The translations under genes and the position numbers were made by a program. Of a stretch of DNA of 36,331 bases, positions 9,073 through 17,464 are shown one piece after another (the first letter of the stretch is position 1; every line of letters starts with the position of its first letter). The notes beneath the pieces are model-generated. The model was not told the origin of the DNA and did no database searches. It saw nothing but the letters and a program-made list of their open reading frames with translations. Source of the stretch: Chloroflexota bacterium (lineage in GTDB: Bacteria > Chloroflexota > Anaerolineae > Caldilineales > Caldilineaceae); NCBI GenBank assembly GCA_003451595.1, contig DMDA01000024.1, positions 1-36,331 on the forward strand, read 5' to 3'.

Positions 9073-10258
9073 CACACTTCCCCTCGTCAGCGTCGTCATA
9101 CCTACCTTCAATCGTTGTGGACTCGTACAGCAAGCGATTGACAGCGTGTTTGCGCAGACCTATCCGGCCTACGAGGTGGTCGTTGTTGATGACGGCTCCA
9201 CAGATGGGACGGAACAGGCGCTGGCTGATCGGTTTGGCGAACAGATTCGGTACATTTGGCAAGACAATCAGGGGGAGTCTGTAGCCCGTAATGCAGGGAT
9301 CTCAATGGCGACAGGTGAGTATATTGCACTGCTCGATTCAGATGACATATGGCTTCCTGACAAACTAAGCCAGCAAGTGCTATTGATCGAGTCTTCATCT
9401 CGGGTCTGTATGGTCGGTTGTCAGGCATGGCTAATCGATTTCCAAGGTCAGCGACTGGACGACACTCCACTTGGCTCAGGCCTTGAACCTGCAGATCTGA
9501 GCCTAGAGAGCTTGCTCTTGAGCAATAGGTTTGGAGGGGGTAGTATCGGTTTGATACGGCGGGGTGCACTAGAACAGGTTGGTGGCTTCGATGCTGACAT
9601 CCGGTTTGGCGAAGATTGGGACTTATGGCTGCGCCTGCGCGCCCAGTGGGATTTCGCGTTTATCCCAGTGCCATTGGCCTGCATTCGCCGTCATGTCAAC
9701 ACCCAATGTCATCTGCCTCGCCCAGAGAATATCGAACGCGTACTCAGCGATCATTTTAGATTGCTTGGTAAGGCATTCGCGACCTTACCGCCAGACAGCG
9801 AGCTCGTTTACCTTCGCCCTCGTTCATTCGCTCGTCAATATGCAGAAGCTGCATTTGCCAGCTACGCTTGGGGACGCCATGTTCAGGCCAAAGAGTGGCT
9901 TGCCCGGGCGATAGAGCTCGATCCTGCCCATTGGCGGAATCCGCAGACATGGCTTCGGATGTTGGTCAACTACGGCGCCGCCATCGCCGAAGTCGAGGGT
10001 AGTTTTCAGGTGGAGCGAATCGAGAGTTACCTTCACGGTGTTTTGACCTATTGGCCGCTTCCACATCCCCCAAACGGACAACTTTGGAGGAAGGCAAAAG
10101 CTCAACTCTACGCACACGGAGGATATCGCGCCTACCTGGCAGGGGATTGGTGCACAGCGCAGGATTTCATGTGGCGCGCCTTGCGCGCGGATCCATCACT
10201 TTATCGTGATCGTGGGTTACTACGTCGCTTCTTGCGTGCTGCTATCCGCATCAATTAG
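9065..10258 (+). CDS. GT2 family glycosyltransferase with C-terminal helical extension
   Basis: A 397-residue cytoplasmic glycosyltransferase with a GT-A fold. Its N-terminus is a classic family 2 domain: VSVVIPTFNR, then QTYPAYEVVVVDDGSTDGT, QGESVARNAG and the metal-binding DSDD in IALLDSDDIW (about residues 85-95), with FGEDWDLWLRL as the acceptor-side acidic motif. Residues from about 250 to the end are helical and TPR-like (for example AKEWLARAIELDPAHW and AQDFMWRALRADPS), a common tail in polysaccharide-locus transferases. The ATG overlaps the preceding amidotransferase by eight bases. Base composition is somewhat lower in G+C than the flanking genes. The sugar donor cannot be told from sequence. 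Confidence 0.9.
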   Translation: MSDTLPLVSVVIPTFNRCGLVQQAIDSVFAQTYPAYEVVVVDDGSTDGTEQALADRFGEQIRYIWQDNQGESVARNAGISMATGEYIALLDSDDIWLPDKLSQQVLLIESSSRVCMVGCQAWLIDFQGQRLDDTPLGSGLEPADLSLESLLLSNRFGGGSIGLIRRGALEQVGGFDADIRFGEDWDLWLRLRAQWDFAFIPVPLACIRRHVNTQCHLPRPENIERVLSDHFRLLGKAFATLPPDSELVYLRPRSFARQYAEAAFASYAWGRHVQAKEWLARAIELDPAHWRNPQTWLRMLVNYGAAIAEVEGSFQVERIESYLHGVLTYWPLPHPPNGQLWRKAKAQLYAHGGYRAYLAGDWCTAQDFMWRALRADPSLYRDRGLLRRFLRAAIRIN

Positions 10259-10360
10259 TACCAGAGTCACTGTTATCGTCTGCCACAAGATAACCTGTGA
10301 AAAACGTGCACGCTGCTGTTGACGAACGATCTTTATGATCACGCGCCGGAGTTTCAGGCG

Positions 10361-11383
10361 ATGGTGACGGACAGATCGCTCAAGATCGGCCTGGTTCTCG
10401 ACGGCGCCGATCACTTCCTGCGCCCCATCGAGGCCGAGCTGCGCCGCCGCCATCAGGTGGTGCGCTTTTCCCCGCGCTTCGTGCGCCTGTCGCTGATCGG
10501 CCGGCGCGTCAACGATTGGCTGCGGGCGCGACAACTCACCCGGTTTCTGGCGCGCAACGATGTTGTCTTTTTCGAGTGGGCGGGTTACCTGCTGGGCGAG
10601 GCCAGTCGCCTGCCCAAGTGCGGCCGGCTCGTTGCCCGCATGCACTCGGTCGAGCTGACAACAGGCGTCGAGCAGATCCGCTGGTCTAGTGTAGAGCACC
10701 TTATCGTTCTGAACAGCGCGTTGCTTTACCGGCTGCAAGCATTGATTCCGTCGTTGCCGCCGGTCACCGTAATTGCCAACGGTGTGGACCTGCAGCGGTT
10801 TCGCTTTCAACCCAGAGATTTCCGATATCGGCTCGGCATGGTGTGTAGCCTTTTGCCGATCAAACGGATTTACGAAGTGGTGCTAAACGTGTATGAACTA
10901 CGACAGGCTGGCTATCCTTTCACGTTGCGCGTCGCCGGCAGTCCCGGCGACGGCGAGTCCCGCCGTTACGCCTGGGCTTTGGAGTCGCTGGCCCAGAAGC
11001 TGAACTTGAGAGATATCGTACGATTTGATGGCTTTGTGACCGATATTCCCGAATGGCTGGCGGATGTGGATGTTTTCATCTCCAACAGTTATTGGGAAGG
11101 CCAGCAGGTGGCTCTTCTCGAGGCCATGGCTGCTGGCTGCTACTGCCTGGGCCACTGCTGGGACGGCATCGAGGAGGTCCTGCCGCCGGACCATATCTAC
11201 ACCACCGACGGCGACTTGCGGGCGAAGCTGATCGCCTATGCCGCATCGTCTGCGACGGAACAGCAGACGGCCCAGTCTCAGATGCGCGCTACTGGCCTGC
11301 CCTGGGTAGCCGACTTCCGAGATCCGTGGTCACAAAACCCGTTTCTGAACGCTCCGACTTCTTTGCATGCAAGGCTGACCTAG
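10361..11383 (+). CDS. GT4 glycosyltransferase, C-terminus replaced by a fragment of another GT
   Basis: A retaining GT-B glycosyltransferase of about 340 residues. The start at 10361 is preferred over a TTG at 10319 because GGAG lies nine bases upstream and the protein then begins close to the first strand (KIGLVLDGADHF). The donor-binding half is clear: VIANGVDLQRF, then GMVCSLLPIKRI, VRFDGFVTDIPEWLADVDVFI and EGQQVALLEAMAAG. After about residue 307 the sequence changes to GLPWVADFRDPWSQNPF, an internal motif of a different GT4 type (compare GRPWVADFRDPW in the 14607 gene), and ends at a stop. The last helix of the original protein is therefore missing. The core active-site motifs remain, so residual activity is possible. 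A 102-base gap precedes it with no convincing promoter. Confidence 0.75.
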   Translation: MVTDRSLKIGLVLDGADHFLRPIEAELRRRHQVVRFSPRFVRLSLIGRRVNDWLRARQLTRFLARNDVVFFEWAGYLLGEASRLPKCGRLVARMHSVELTTGVEQIRWSSVEHLIVLNSALLYRLQALIPSLPPVTVIANGVDLQRFRFQPRDFRYRLGMVCSLLPIKRIYEVVLNVYELRQAGYPFTLRVAGSPGDGESRRYAWALESLAQKLNLRDIVRFDGFVTDIPEWLADVDVFISNSYWEGQQVALLEAMAAGCYCLGHCWDGIEEVLPPDHIYTTDGDLRAKLIAYAASSATEQQTAQSQMRATGLPWVADFRDPWSQNPFLNAPTSLHARLT

Positions 11384-11509
11384 AAATGGGAACGCGCAAC
11401 CTTGCGTAGTGCAGACCACGTCGTATCAGTGGCAGAAAGCATGACCGAACAAATGCGCTTGTTGACGCTTCTCGATGAGATGGTAGTTGCAAACAACTAC
11501 GACATCTGA
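11284..11509 (+). pseudogene. Internal fragment of a second GT4 glycosyltransferase
   Basis: In the frame of the preceding gene, the codons from about 11284 read GLPWVADFRDPWSQNPFLNA. After the TAG at 11381 they continue KWERATLRSADHVVSVAESM, then EMVVANNYD and a TGA at 11507-11509. This collinear order (PWVADFRDPW, then ER..L..AD.V.SV, then V..N.YD) matches the middle of the intact 14607-16031 protein, which has GRPWVADFRDPW, LERRLLDAADAVISV and FVLIPNGWD. It differs too much to be a recent copy of that gene. It is the middle of another family member with no start and no end. The next gene begins seven bases later. Confidence 0.8.
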
Positions 11510-11515
11510 ACGTTT

Positions 11516-12685
11516 ATGCGCCTCTGCTATCTTGCTGACCCTACCAGCAGCCACACGAGCAAGTGGCTGAGCTACTTCCTGAACCGCGGCGACGAGGTGC
11601 ACCTACTGGGCTGGAACCCTCCCACCGATCCGGCATTGGCCAGGGCCTACTATTACCACCTGCCTGATGTCTTGCCCCAGGTCTTCCCTGCATTGGTGCG
11701 TAGCGTTTTGTGGCATGCCAATGCGTGGCCGCTGGTGCATTGGCGACAGTGGGGAGTGCTCCTGGACCAGATCCGTCCGGACGTCTTCGACATCCTCATG
11801 CTCAACGCCCACCAAATTCCGGCGGCGCTGGCCAGGCGCGGTCCTATGGTAATTACTCCCTGGGGCAGCGATCTGCTGGTCTATCCTCAGGGTTACACTC
11901 CGCTCACGCGCTGGTTTCTGGGCCGAGCACTTCGTCGCGCCGACCTGGTGCTCTGCAACTCCGTTGCGCTGGCTCAGGCAGCCGTGTCACTGGGTGCACG
12001 CGCCGAGCGGATTCGTCGCGTCGGTCAAATTGTCGATCTGACCCGCTTCCGGCCTGGCCTGGATGCTACACAGCTGCGTCGCTCCCTTAGGCTTGATGGC
12101 GGGCCAGTCTTGCTCAGTCCGCGCAACCTGCAGCCTTTGTACAATATCCATGTGCTCATCCACGCTATGCCGATGATCCTCGCCCAATGCCCAACAGCCA
12201 AGTTGATCCTATTGGGTAAGCGGGAGCTTGATCCGCCCTATGTCCACTACTTGGAACATGAGATCAAGCGGCTGGGCCTGTCCGAGGCTGTGCGCTACGC
12301 TGGCTGGTTTGCCAACGACGAAATGCCGCTGCTCTATGCGCTCGCAGACGTGGTGCTTTCGATCCCGACCTCGGACAGTCGTCCTTCATCGGTTTTCGAA
12401 GCCATGGCCTGTAGGGTACCGGTGGTGGTCAGTGACCTTTCGTCGTTGCGGGAGATCGTGAAGCCTGAAGAGACGGGGTTAGTGGCGCCGGTCGGCGATG
12501 CTGTCGGCACAGCGGCCGCTGTCTTGCGTCTACTCCAGGATGAGTCGCTTTGCCGTCACCTTGTCCAACATGGGCTAGAATTTGTACGGCAGGAAGGCGA
12601 CTACAACGTACAGATGGCCAAAGTCGCTGCTTGTTATGAAGAGCTGTTGTCTGGAAAAACAACATGTGCGGTATCTGTGGGATAA
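11516..12685 (+). CDS. GT4 family glycosyltransferase
   Basis: A 389-residue GT-B glycosyltransferase, retaining type, family 4. The N-terminal domain begins MRLCYLADPTSSHTSKWLSY, with the SxHxxKW pattern common in capsule and O-antigen GT4 enzymes. The C-terminal donor domain shows LLSPRNLQPLYNIHVLIHAM, then LILLGKRE, VRYAGWFANDEMPLLYALADVV and the E-x7-E type motif in SSVFEAMACRVPVVVSDLSSLREIV. Length is normal and the protein appears complete, in contrast to its upstream neighbour. It starts seven bases after the orphan GT fragment. Its last 22 bases overlap the following amidotransferase gene, so the two are probably translated together. Donor and acceptor sugars are unknown. Confidence 0.92.
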   Translation: MRLCYLADPTSSHTSKWLSYFLNRGDEVHLLGWNPPTDPALARAYYYHLPDVLPQVFPALVRSVLWHANAWPLVHWRQWGVLLDQIRPDVFDILMLNAHQIPAALARRGPMVITPWGSDLLVYPQGYTPLTRWFLGRALRRADLVLCNSVALAQAAVSLGARAERIRRVGQIVDLTRFRPGLDATQLRRSLRLDGGPVLLSPRNLQPLYNIHVLIHAMPMILAQCPTAKLILLGKRELDPPYVHYLEHEIKRLGLSEAVRYAGWFANDEMPLLYALADVVLSIPTSDSRPSSVFEAMACRVPVVVSDLSSLREIVKPEETGLVAPVGDAVGTAAAVLRLLQDESLCRHLVQHGLEFVRQEGDYNVQMAKVAACYEELLSGKTTCAVSVG

Positions 12686-14610
12686 TCCGCTTTGATGGCG
12701 CGCCGGTAATGGCCGACATGATCACGGCTATGAGCGACCGACTGGCTCATCGTGGTCCTGATGGCGCTGGTTTTTATCTGGATGGTTCTCTCGGATTGGG
12801 CCATCGCCGATTAGCCATCCTTGATCTCAGTTCGGCCGGCCATCAGCCCATGAGCTATGGCGACGGCTGCTGGTGGATCACCTACAACGGGGAAATCTAC
12901 AACTTCTTGGAGGTGCGCAGCGAACTGGAGGCTAAAGGCTACCATTTCCGCAGCGACGGCGACACCGAGGTTATCCTGGCCGCCTATGTTGAGTGGGGCA
13001 GCCAATGTCTTTATCGGTTCAACGGTATGTGGGCCTTCGCCATTTGGGACAGCCAGAAACGCACCCTTTTTCTGGCGCGCGATCGCTTTGGCGTCAAGCC
13101 GCTTTTCTATCTGCGTTTGCCCGGGTGTTTTGCCTTCGCCTCGGAGATGAAGGCCTTCCTGGCCTTGCCCAATTTTGCGCCGCGCATCAACCTGCCCGTG
13201 TTCAAGGCCGAGCTGCTGGACATTCACAGCCAGGAGGGCGGCCCCAATTGCCTGCTACAAGATGTGTATCGGCTGCCCGCCGGTCATTGGCTGCATGTTG
13301 CTGCCGATGGCCATATCACTCTACAGCGGTGGTGGCGAACATTCGATCACCTGACCGCTGTCCCTCAGCGTCTGGAAGAACAGGCAGAGCAATTCGCGTC
13401 GCTGTTCATCGACGCCTGTCGCATTCGTATGCGCAGCGACGTGCCTATCGGCACCTCGCTCAGCGGGGGACTGGATTCCAGTGCCGTGGTATGCACTGTG
13501 GCAAAGCTGGCCCGGCAGGGCAGCGCCCGACAGGCAGCTGATTGGCAGCGTGTCTTTGTGGCCACCTTTCCGGACACTCCTGTAGATGAGCGCATCTATG
13601 CGGAAATGGTCATTCAGCAAACCGGGGTTCTTCCGGTCTTCGTTGTGGTCGACGCTCAAACAACGTTCGATTTGTGGGCACGGACGATCTATCACGTAGA
13701 ACAAGTGGTAAATGGGCCGCTAGGCAATCTCTGGCTGCTCTACGAGAACGAGCGCCGGTCCGGCGTAGTTGTGACGCTGGACGGCCACGGTGGCGACGAA
13801 CTGCTGGCTGGCTATCCCCATTACACTATCGCTGCGCTCTACGATGCCGGCTCCTGGCCTACGCACCCCCGGCGTTATCTCGAGCTGTTCGACATCTATC
13901 GTGGGTTGTTGAGCAGTCCTTCCGACACAGGACCGCGTACCAATCTGGTCTCGCTTGCCTGGGAAACTCACGCCTGGCTGCGGGGGCTGCGACGGCTGGC
14001 GCAGCGGTATAGCGTGCACAAAGTTAATGCAAACCGGGCTGCGGGGCTGAATACCTGGTTCGGGCCCGCGCTGGCCGAAGTAGAGCCAATGTCGCCTACC
14101 GTAAGCGATGAATTACCTGACGCCTCACTTTTTCGACGCACTCTCTATCGCGACTTTCATGCTACCGTGTTGCCTGTGATCCTGCGCAACTACGACCGTA
14201 TGAGCATGGCGCATGGTGTAGAGGTGCGTATGCCCTTTCTGGACTGGCGACTGGTTACCCTTGTTTTCTCCCTACCCGACACGAGTTTGCTCGGGCAGGG
14301 TTATACCAAGCTGATCCTGCGACGCGCTCTGCAGGACTCGCTACCACCGGCTGTTGTAACGCGCCGCGACAAGATCGGCTTCGCCTTGCCCTTTTCTCGC
14401 TGGCTGCTTGGCGAAGGAATACACCAGTTTGCACGCCTTTTGAGGGACGCCGGATTGCCCAATTCGCCCCTCTGGCGCCAGGACATCGTTGAGGCTGCGG
14501 TAACTCAACTGGAGTGTAATCCTACCTGGAGTCACATTAGTGCCATCAACACCTGTCTGGCAGCCCAGCTTTGGCTGCGCCAATATGTCCCAAACGGGAA
14601 CGGTCTATGA
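12664..14610 (+). CDS. asnB: Asparagine synthetase B-like glutamine amidotransferase (second copy)
   Basis: A 648-residue paralogue of the 7120-9072 protein, with the same architecture. MCGICG again fixes the start and supplies Cys2. The glutaminase motifs LAHRGPDGAG, LGLGHRRLAILDL and YNGEIYNF are present, as are the PP-loop SGGLDSS (about residue 267), LDGHGGDELLAGY and RRDKIGF (about 566). Long blocks are shared with the first copy (for example RDRFGVKPLFY and MRSDVPIGTSLSGGLDSSA), but the middle and C-terminal parts diverge, so this is an old duplication or independent capture. Both look functional. It overlaps the GT4 gene upstream by 22 bases and the GT4 downstream by ATGA. Two intact copies in one locus suggest amidation of two sugars, or of one sugar at two steps; this is inference. 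Confidence 0.92.
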   Translation: MCGICGIIRFDGAPVMADMITAMSDRLAHRGPDGAGFYLDGSLGLGHRRLAILDLSSAGHQPMSYGDGCWWITYNGEIYNFLEVRSELEAKGYHFRSDGDTEVILAAYVEWGSQCLYRFNGMWAFAIWDSQKRTLFLARDRFGVKPLFYLRLPGCFAFASEMKAFLALPNFAPRINLPVFKAELLDIHSQEGGPNCLLQDVYRLPAGHWLHVAADGHITLQRWWRTFDHLTAVPQRLEEQAEQFASLFIDACRIRMRSDVPIGTSLSGGLDSSAVVCTVAKLARQGSARQAADWQRVFVATFPDTPVDERIYAEMVIQQTGVLPVFVVVDAQTTFDLWARTIYHVEQVVNGPLGNLWLLYENERRSGVVVTLDGHGGDELLAGYPHYTIAALYDAGSWPTHPRRYLELFDIYRGLLSSPSDTGPRTNLVSLAWETHAWLRGLRRLAQRYSVHKVNANRAAGLNTWFGPALAEVEPMSPTVSDELPDASLFRRTLYRDFHATVLPVILRNYDRMSMAHGVEVRMPFLDWRLVTLVFSLPDTSLLGQGYTKLILRRALQDSLPPAVVTRRDKIGFALPFSRWLLGEGIHQFARLLRDAGLPNSPLWRQDIVEAAVTQLECNPTWSHISAINTCLAAQLWLRQYVPNGNGL

Positions 14611-16031
14611 GAAAACTCCTCCTCATCGCCTACTACTTCCCCCCCATCGGCGGCAGCGGTGTGCAGCGGCCGACAAAATTCGTGAAATACCTGCCGAAGT
14701 TCGGCTGGCAGCCCTACGTGCTCAGCACGGATCGTCCCTACGGCGACGGTGGCGAGGGCCGCGATGAAACCTTGCTAGCTGACATTCCGGACGATGTGCG
14801 CGTGTGGCGCTTGCCAACGCCACAACCCAGACCTGTCTACCGCCTGGCGCAGTGGTTAGGGTGGCGTAGCGCAGCGATCGATGCCTATCGGCGCGGCGTC
14901 ACACCACCACCGGTCACCGTGACGCCAACGGAGTCGCGGTCGTCGAACCTGGTTGCACGGGTGCGTCATGCCATGTTGGCGCCGCTTTACCTGATTCATA
15001 ATCCTCCAGTCGATCCGGCGTTCTACTGGGCGCTGCGGATCGTTCCTCTGGCGCGGCAGATCATCCGCCGGGAGCAGATTGACGTGGTCCTGACCACCGT
15101 GCCGCCCTGGTCGGCGCTGATCACCGGCGCGCTCCTGCGCCGCCTGACCGGCCGGCCTTGGGTGGCCGACTTTCGCGACCCCTGGACCGACAACGAGTTC
15201 ACCTACGCGCCTACTCCGGCTCGACGTCGCTTCGACGCATGGCTGGAGCGTCGCCTGCTCGACGCCGCCGACGCTGTCATCTCGGTGACGCCGCCCTGGC
15301 TGGAGGGACTGCGGCGCAAGACCCGGCAGACTGCCAAGCCGTTCGTGCTGATCCCCAACGGTTGGGATCGGGACGACTTCCCCGACCTGGCCCCCGTGCG
15401 CGCGGGATTGCCCCTGCCCGTCTCGGCCGACGGCCGCATCGTGTTGCTCCATCCGGGCAGCGCCTATCAAGGCGAGCCGTTGCCGTTGCTGGCGGCGCTC
15501 GACCGCCTGGCCGCCGAGGGCGTGGACCTGGACCGGCTGTGTTTCCACTTCATCGGCCACGTCCACCCTGAAGACAGGCAAACGATCGCCGCTTCGCCAC
15601 ACGCCCGTCTCTTTCGGCTGGACCCGCAGCGCGTGCCACACGATGAAGCGCTGCGCTTGGTGCGGGAGGCCCACGTACTACTACTACTACGGAAGGGTCC
15701 CGGCGCCTCGTCGGGGAAGGTCTTCGAGTATATGGTAGCGGGCCGGCCGGTACTCTCGATCGGTTCCGGTGAAGGTAGCCGGCTGGTGGAGGAAGCCGGC
15801 GTCGGCATGGGGATTGCCCCAGATGATGTTCGGGCGTTAGCCAATGCTCTGCGCCAGATCATCAGCGATTACAACGGCTTTGTGGCTCAGCACTATCATC
15901 CTGCCTGGAAGGCCATCGAACAGTACGAGCGAAGAGCGCTGTCGGGAAAGCTGGCGGATGTGATGAGCCACGTCAGCAGACTATCCGGCAAGCAATCTGC
16001 ATCATCTACCGAAACCTATCTGCCAACGTAA
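14607..16031 (+). CDS. GT4-like glycosyltransferase (PWVADFRDPW type)
   Basis: A 474-residue GT-B glycosyltransferase. The start at 14607 is chosen from the ATGA overlap with the amidotransferase stop; it gives MRKLLLIAYYFPPIGGSGVQ, the usual N-terminus of this group. The central segment GRPWVADFRDPWTDNEF, followed by LERRLLDAADAVISVTPPWLEGL and FVLIPNGWDRDDF, is characteristic of the subgroup. The donor domain has IVLLHPGSAYQGE, then KVFEYMVAGRPVLSI. Length fits the family. A run of five leucine codons written mostly CTA at about 15677-15692 has no evident meaning. The stop overlaps the next start by one base (TAATG). The orphan fragment at 11284-11509 comes from a relative of this protein. 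Confidence 0.9.
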   Translation: MRKLLLIAYYFPPIGGSGVQRPTKFVKYLPKFGWQPYVLSTDRPYGDGGEGRDETLLADIPDDVRVWRLPTPQPRPVYRLAQWLGWRSAAIDAYRRGVTPPPVTVTPTESRSSNLVARVRHAMLAPLYLIHNPPVDPAFYWALRIVPLARQIIRREQIDVVLTTVPPWSALITGALLRRLTGRPWVADFRDPWTDNEFTYAPTPARRRFDAWLERRLLDAADAVISVTPPWLEGLRRKTRQTAKPFVLIPNGWDRDDFPDLAPVRAGLPLPVSADGRIVLLHPGSAYQGEPLPLLAALDRLAAEGVDLDRLCFHFIGHVHPEDRQTIAASPHARLFRLDPQRVPHDEALRLVREAHVLLLLRKGPGASSGKVFEYMVAGRPVLSIGSGEGSRLVEEAGVGMGIAPDDVRALANALRQIISDYNGFVAQHYHPAWKAIEQYERRALSGKLADVMSHVSRLSGKQSASSTETYLPT

Positions 16032-17464
16032 TGGATCAATCCTCTTCACCACCGAGTTACAGGCTACTGCATTTCCTGGTCTGGTGCTGGTTCGTCCTGG
16101 CTTTTCTCTTTTCTTTGAGGAATACCGCCCTTGCTCAGGTACCGGTCGCGTTCATGGCGGCGACGTTTCTGGCTGGCGCTGCCCTTGTCCATCCGTCGTT
16201 TAGCGGTTCGGCCAGAGGTCTGCTTTTTTGGGTCAAACGTATCCAGGCTGTACGGTCAACCCCTTTTCTGGTGCTTGTCACAGCCGCGACGATTTTGCTG
16301 CGCGTTGCCTGGAGTATGTGGGTTCAGACCAAGCCCTACTCTGACTTTGCCGTGTATCACCAGATGGCTCTCGACTTGTCTCAAGGGCGGCCGCTGCTGC
16401 CGGACAAGCCTTTGGGTTACCCCCTCCTGCTAGCGATATGGTATTGGGCGGGTCGAGAGCATTGGCCGGGGTATCTGCTAAACATCTTCTTCTGCGCAGG
16501 GACAGTCCTGGTTGTCTATCAATTGAGTTATATTGTTAGCAACAGTCTGTTGACTGCCAGAATCGCGGCGCTGCTCATGGCCCTCTGGCCTGCAGATATC
16601 TTCTATTCGTCGGTCTTGGGGTCTGAGGCGGCCTATGCTTTCTTCCTCTGGCTGGCCTGCTGGCTCTTTCTGATCGCACTTAACGCAGTAGGCCGAAGTC
16701 AGGCGACTCGTGTGACCCTGATCGTGATTTCGGGTCTGGTACTGGCCTTTTCTGATACCGTGCGCCCGACCTCGTTGCCGCTGGCGATGCCGGTGTTGGG
16801 ACTTGCGTTAGTGTTCGGCCGTGATCCAGACAAGCGTTTTCGTGTTGCTGCTGGCATTGGTTTCATGATCTTGGCCATTGCGGGAAGCCTGGCGTTGACC
16901 CGCGCCAACTTGCACCTGGCGCCTGGGACTGCATCCATGCCCAGCCAGCGATGGGGGTACATCTTTTTCATCGGAACCAATAGCGAGAGCTGGGGAAGAT
17001 ACAATGAGGAGGACGCCAGGCTGATTGCTTCGTTGCCCGGCGATGTGGTGGAAAAGAATGTGGCGGCCCTGCGGTTAGGGCTGGAGCGTATTCGCAGCGA
17101 TCCTATGGCTTTCCTGGCATTGCTGCCCAAGAAGTTTGTTGTTATGTGGGGAGACGATACGTATGGTGTCCACTACAGCACCGTGAACGCAGGCAGAGCG
17201 ATCTCGACGAGCATTGTTGGGTTACTCAACTACGCATCCCAGATATTCTGGTGCCTGGCACTTCTATTGGGACTGATATATCTGGTCGGCGCCTCGCCGG
17301 ATCCATCCGGTCCTCAAATCCTGCTGTTGCTGCTCGTCCTTTCAACCCTTTTCTTCGAGCTATGGGAAGTGCAGCCCCGCTACCACCATTTCTTGAATCC
17401 GGTCCTGGCCATTGTCGCGGCCAAAGGTCTTGTCGCGCTCATAGAGAAGACAGAAGTTGGGTAA
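16031..17464 (+). CDS. GT39/RgtA-like polytopic membrane glycosyltransferase
   Basis: A 477-residue multi-spanning membrane protein of the PMT_2/RgtA-RgtD superfamily. Two hydrophobic segments precede the GT-C core, which starts near residue 82 (PFLVLVTAATILLRVAWSMW). The first outer loop holds KPYSDFAVYHQMALDLSQG, where the acidic residue of YSDF takes the usual catalytic Asp position. GYPLLLAIWYW follows, as in RgtA-like proteins. Around eight more membrane segments and an outer soluble loop (about 290-370) follow, with two C-terminal helices. Such enzymes use polyprenyl-phosphate sugars as donors on the outer face. The start overlaps the previous stop by one base. The specific sugar is unknown. 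Confidence 0.85.
   Translation: MDQSSSPPSYRLLHFLVWCWFVLAFLFSLRNTALAQVPVAFMAATFLAGAALVHPSFSGSARGLLFWVKRIQAVRSTPFLVLVTAATILLRVAWSMWVQTKPYSDFAVYHQMALDLSQGRPLLPDKPLGYPLLLAIWYWAGREHWPGYLLNIFFCAGTVLVVYQLSYIVSNSLLTARIAALLMALWPADIFYSSVLGSEAAYAFFLWLACWLFLIALNAVGRSQATRVTLIVISGLVLAFSDTVRPTSLPLAMPVLGLALVFGRDPDKRFRVAAGIGFMILAIAGSLALTRANLHLAPGTASMPSQRWGYIFFIGTNSESWGRYNEEDARLIASLPGDVVEKNVAALRLGLERIRSDPMAFLALLPKKFVVMWGDDTYGVHYSTVNAGRAISTSIVGLLNYASQIFWCLALLLGLIYLVGASPDPSGPQILLLLLVLSTLFFELWEVQPRYHHFLNPVLAIVAAKGLVALIEKTEVG

Noticed and set aside
10271..10293. GTTATC...GATAAC inverted repeat as a terminator
   Set aside because: The stem is only six pairs with an 11-base loop and no T-run follows, so it could easily be chance.
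15677..15692. CTA triplet run as a slippage or phase-variation tract
   Set aside because: It is a short trinucleotide run in a conserved leucine strand; changes in unit number would not shift the frame.
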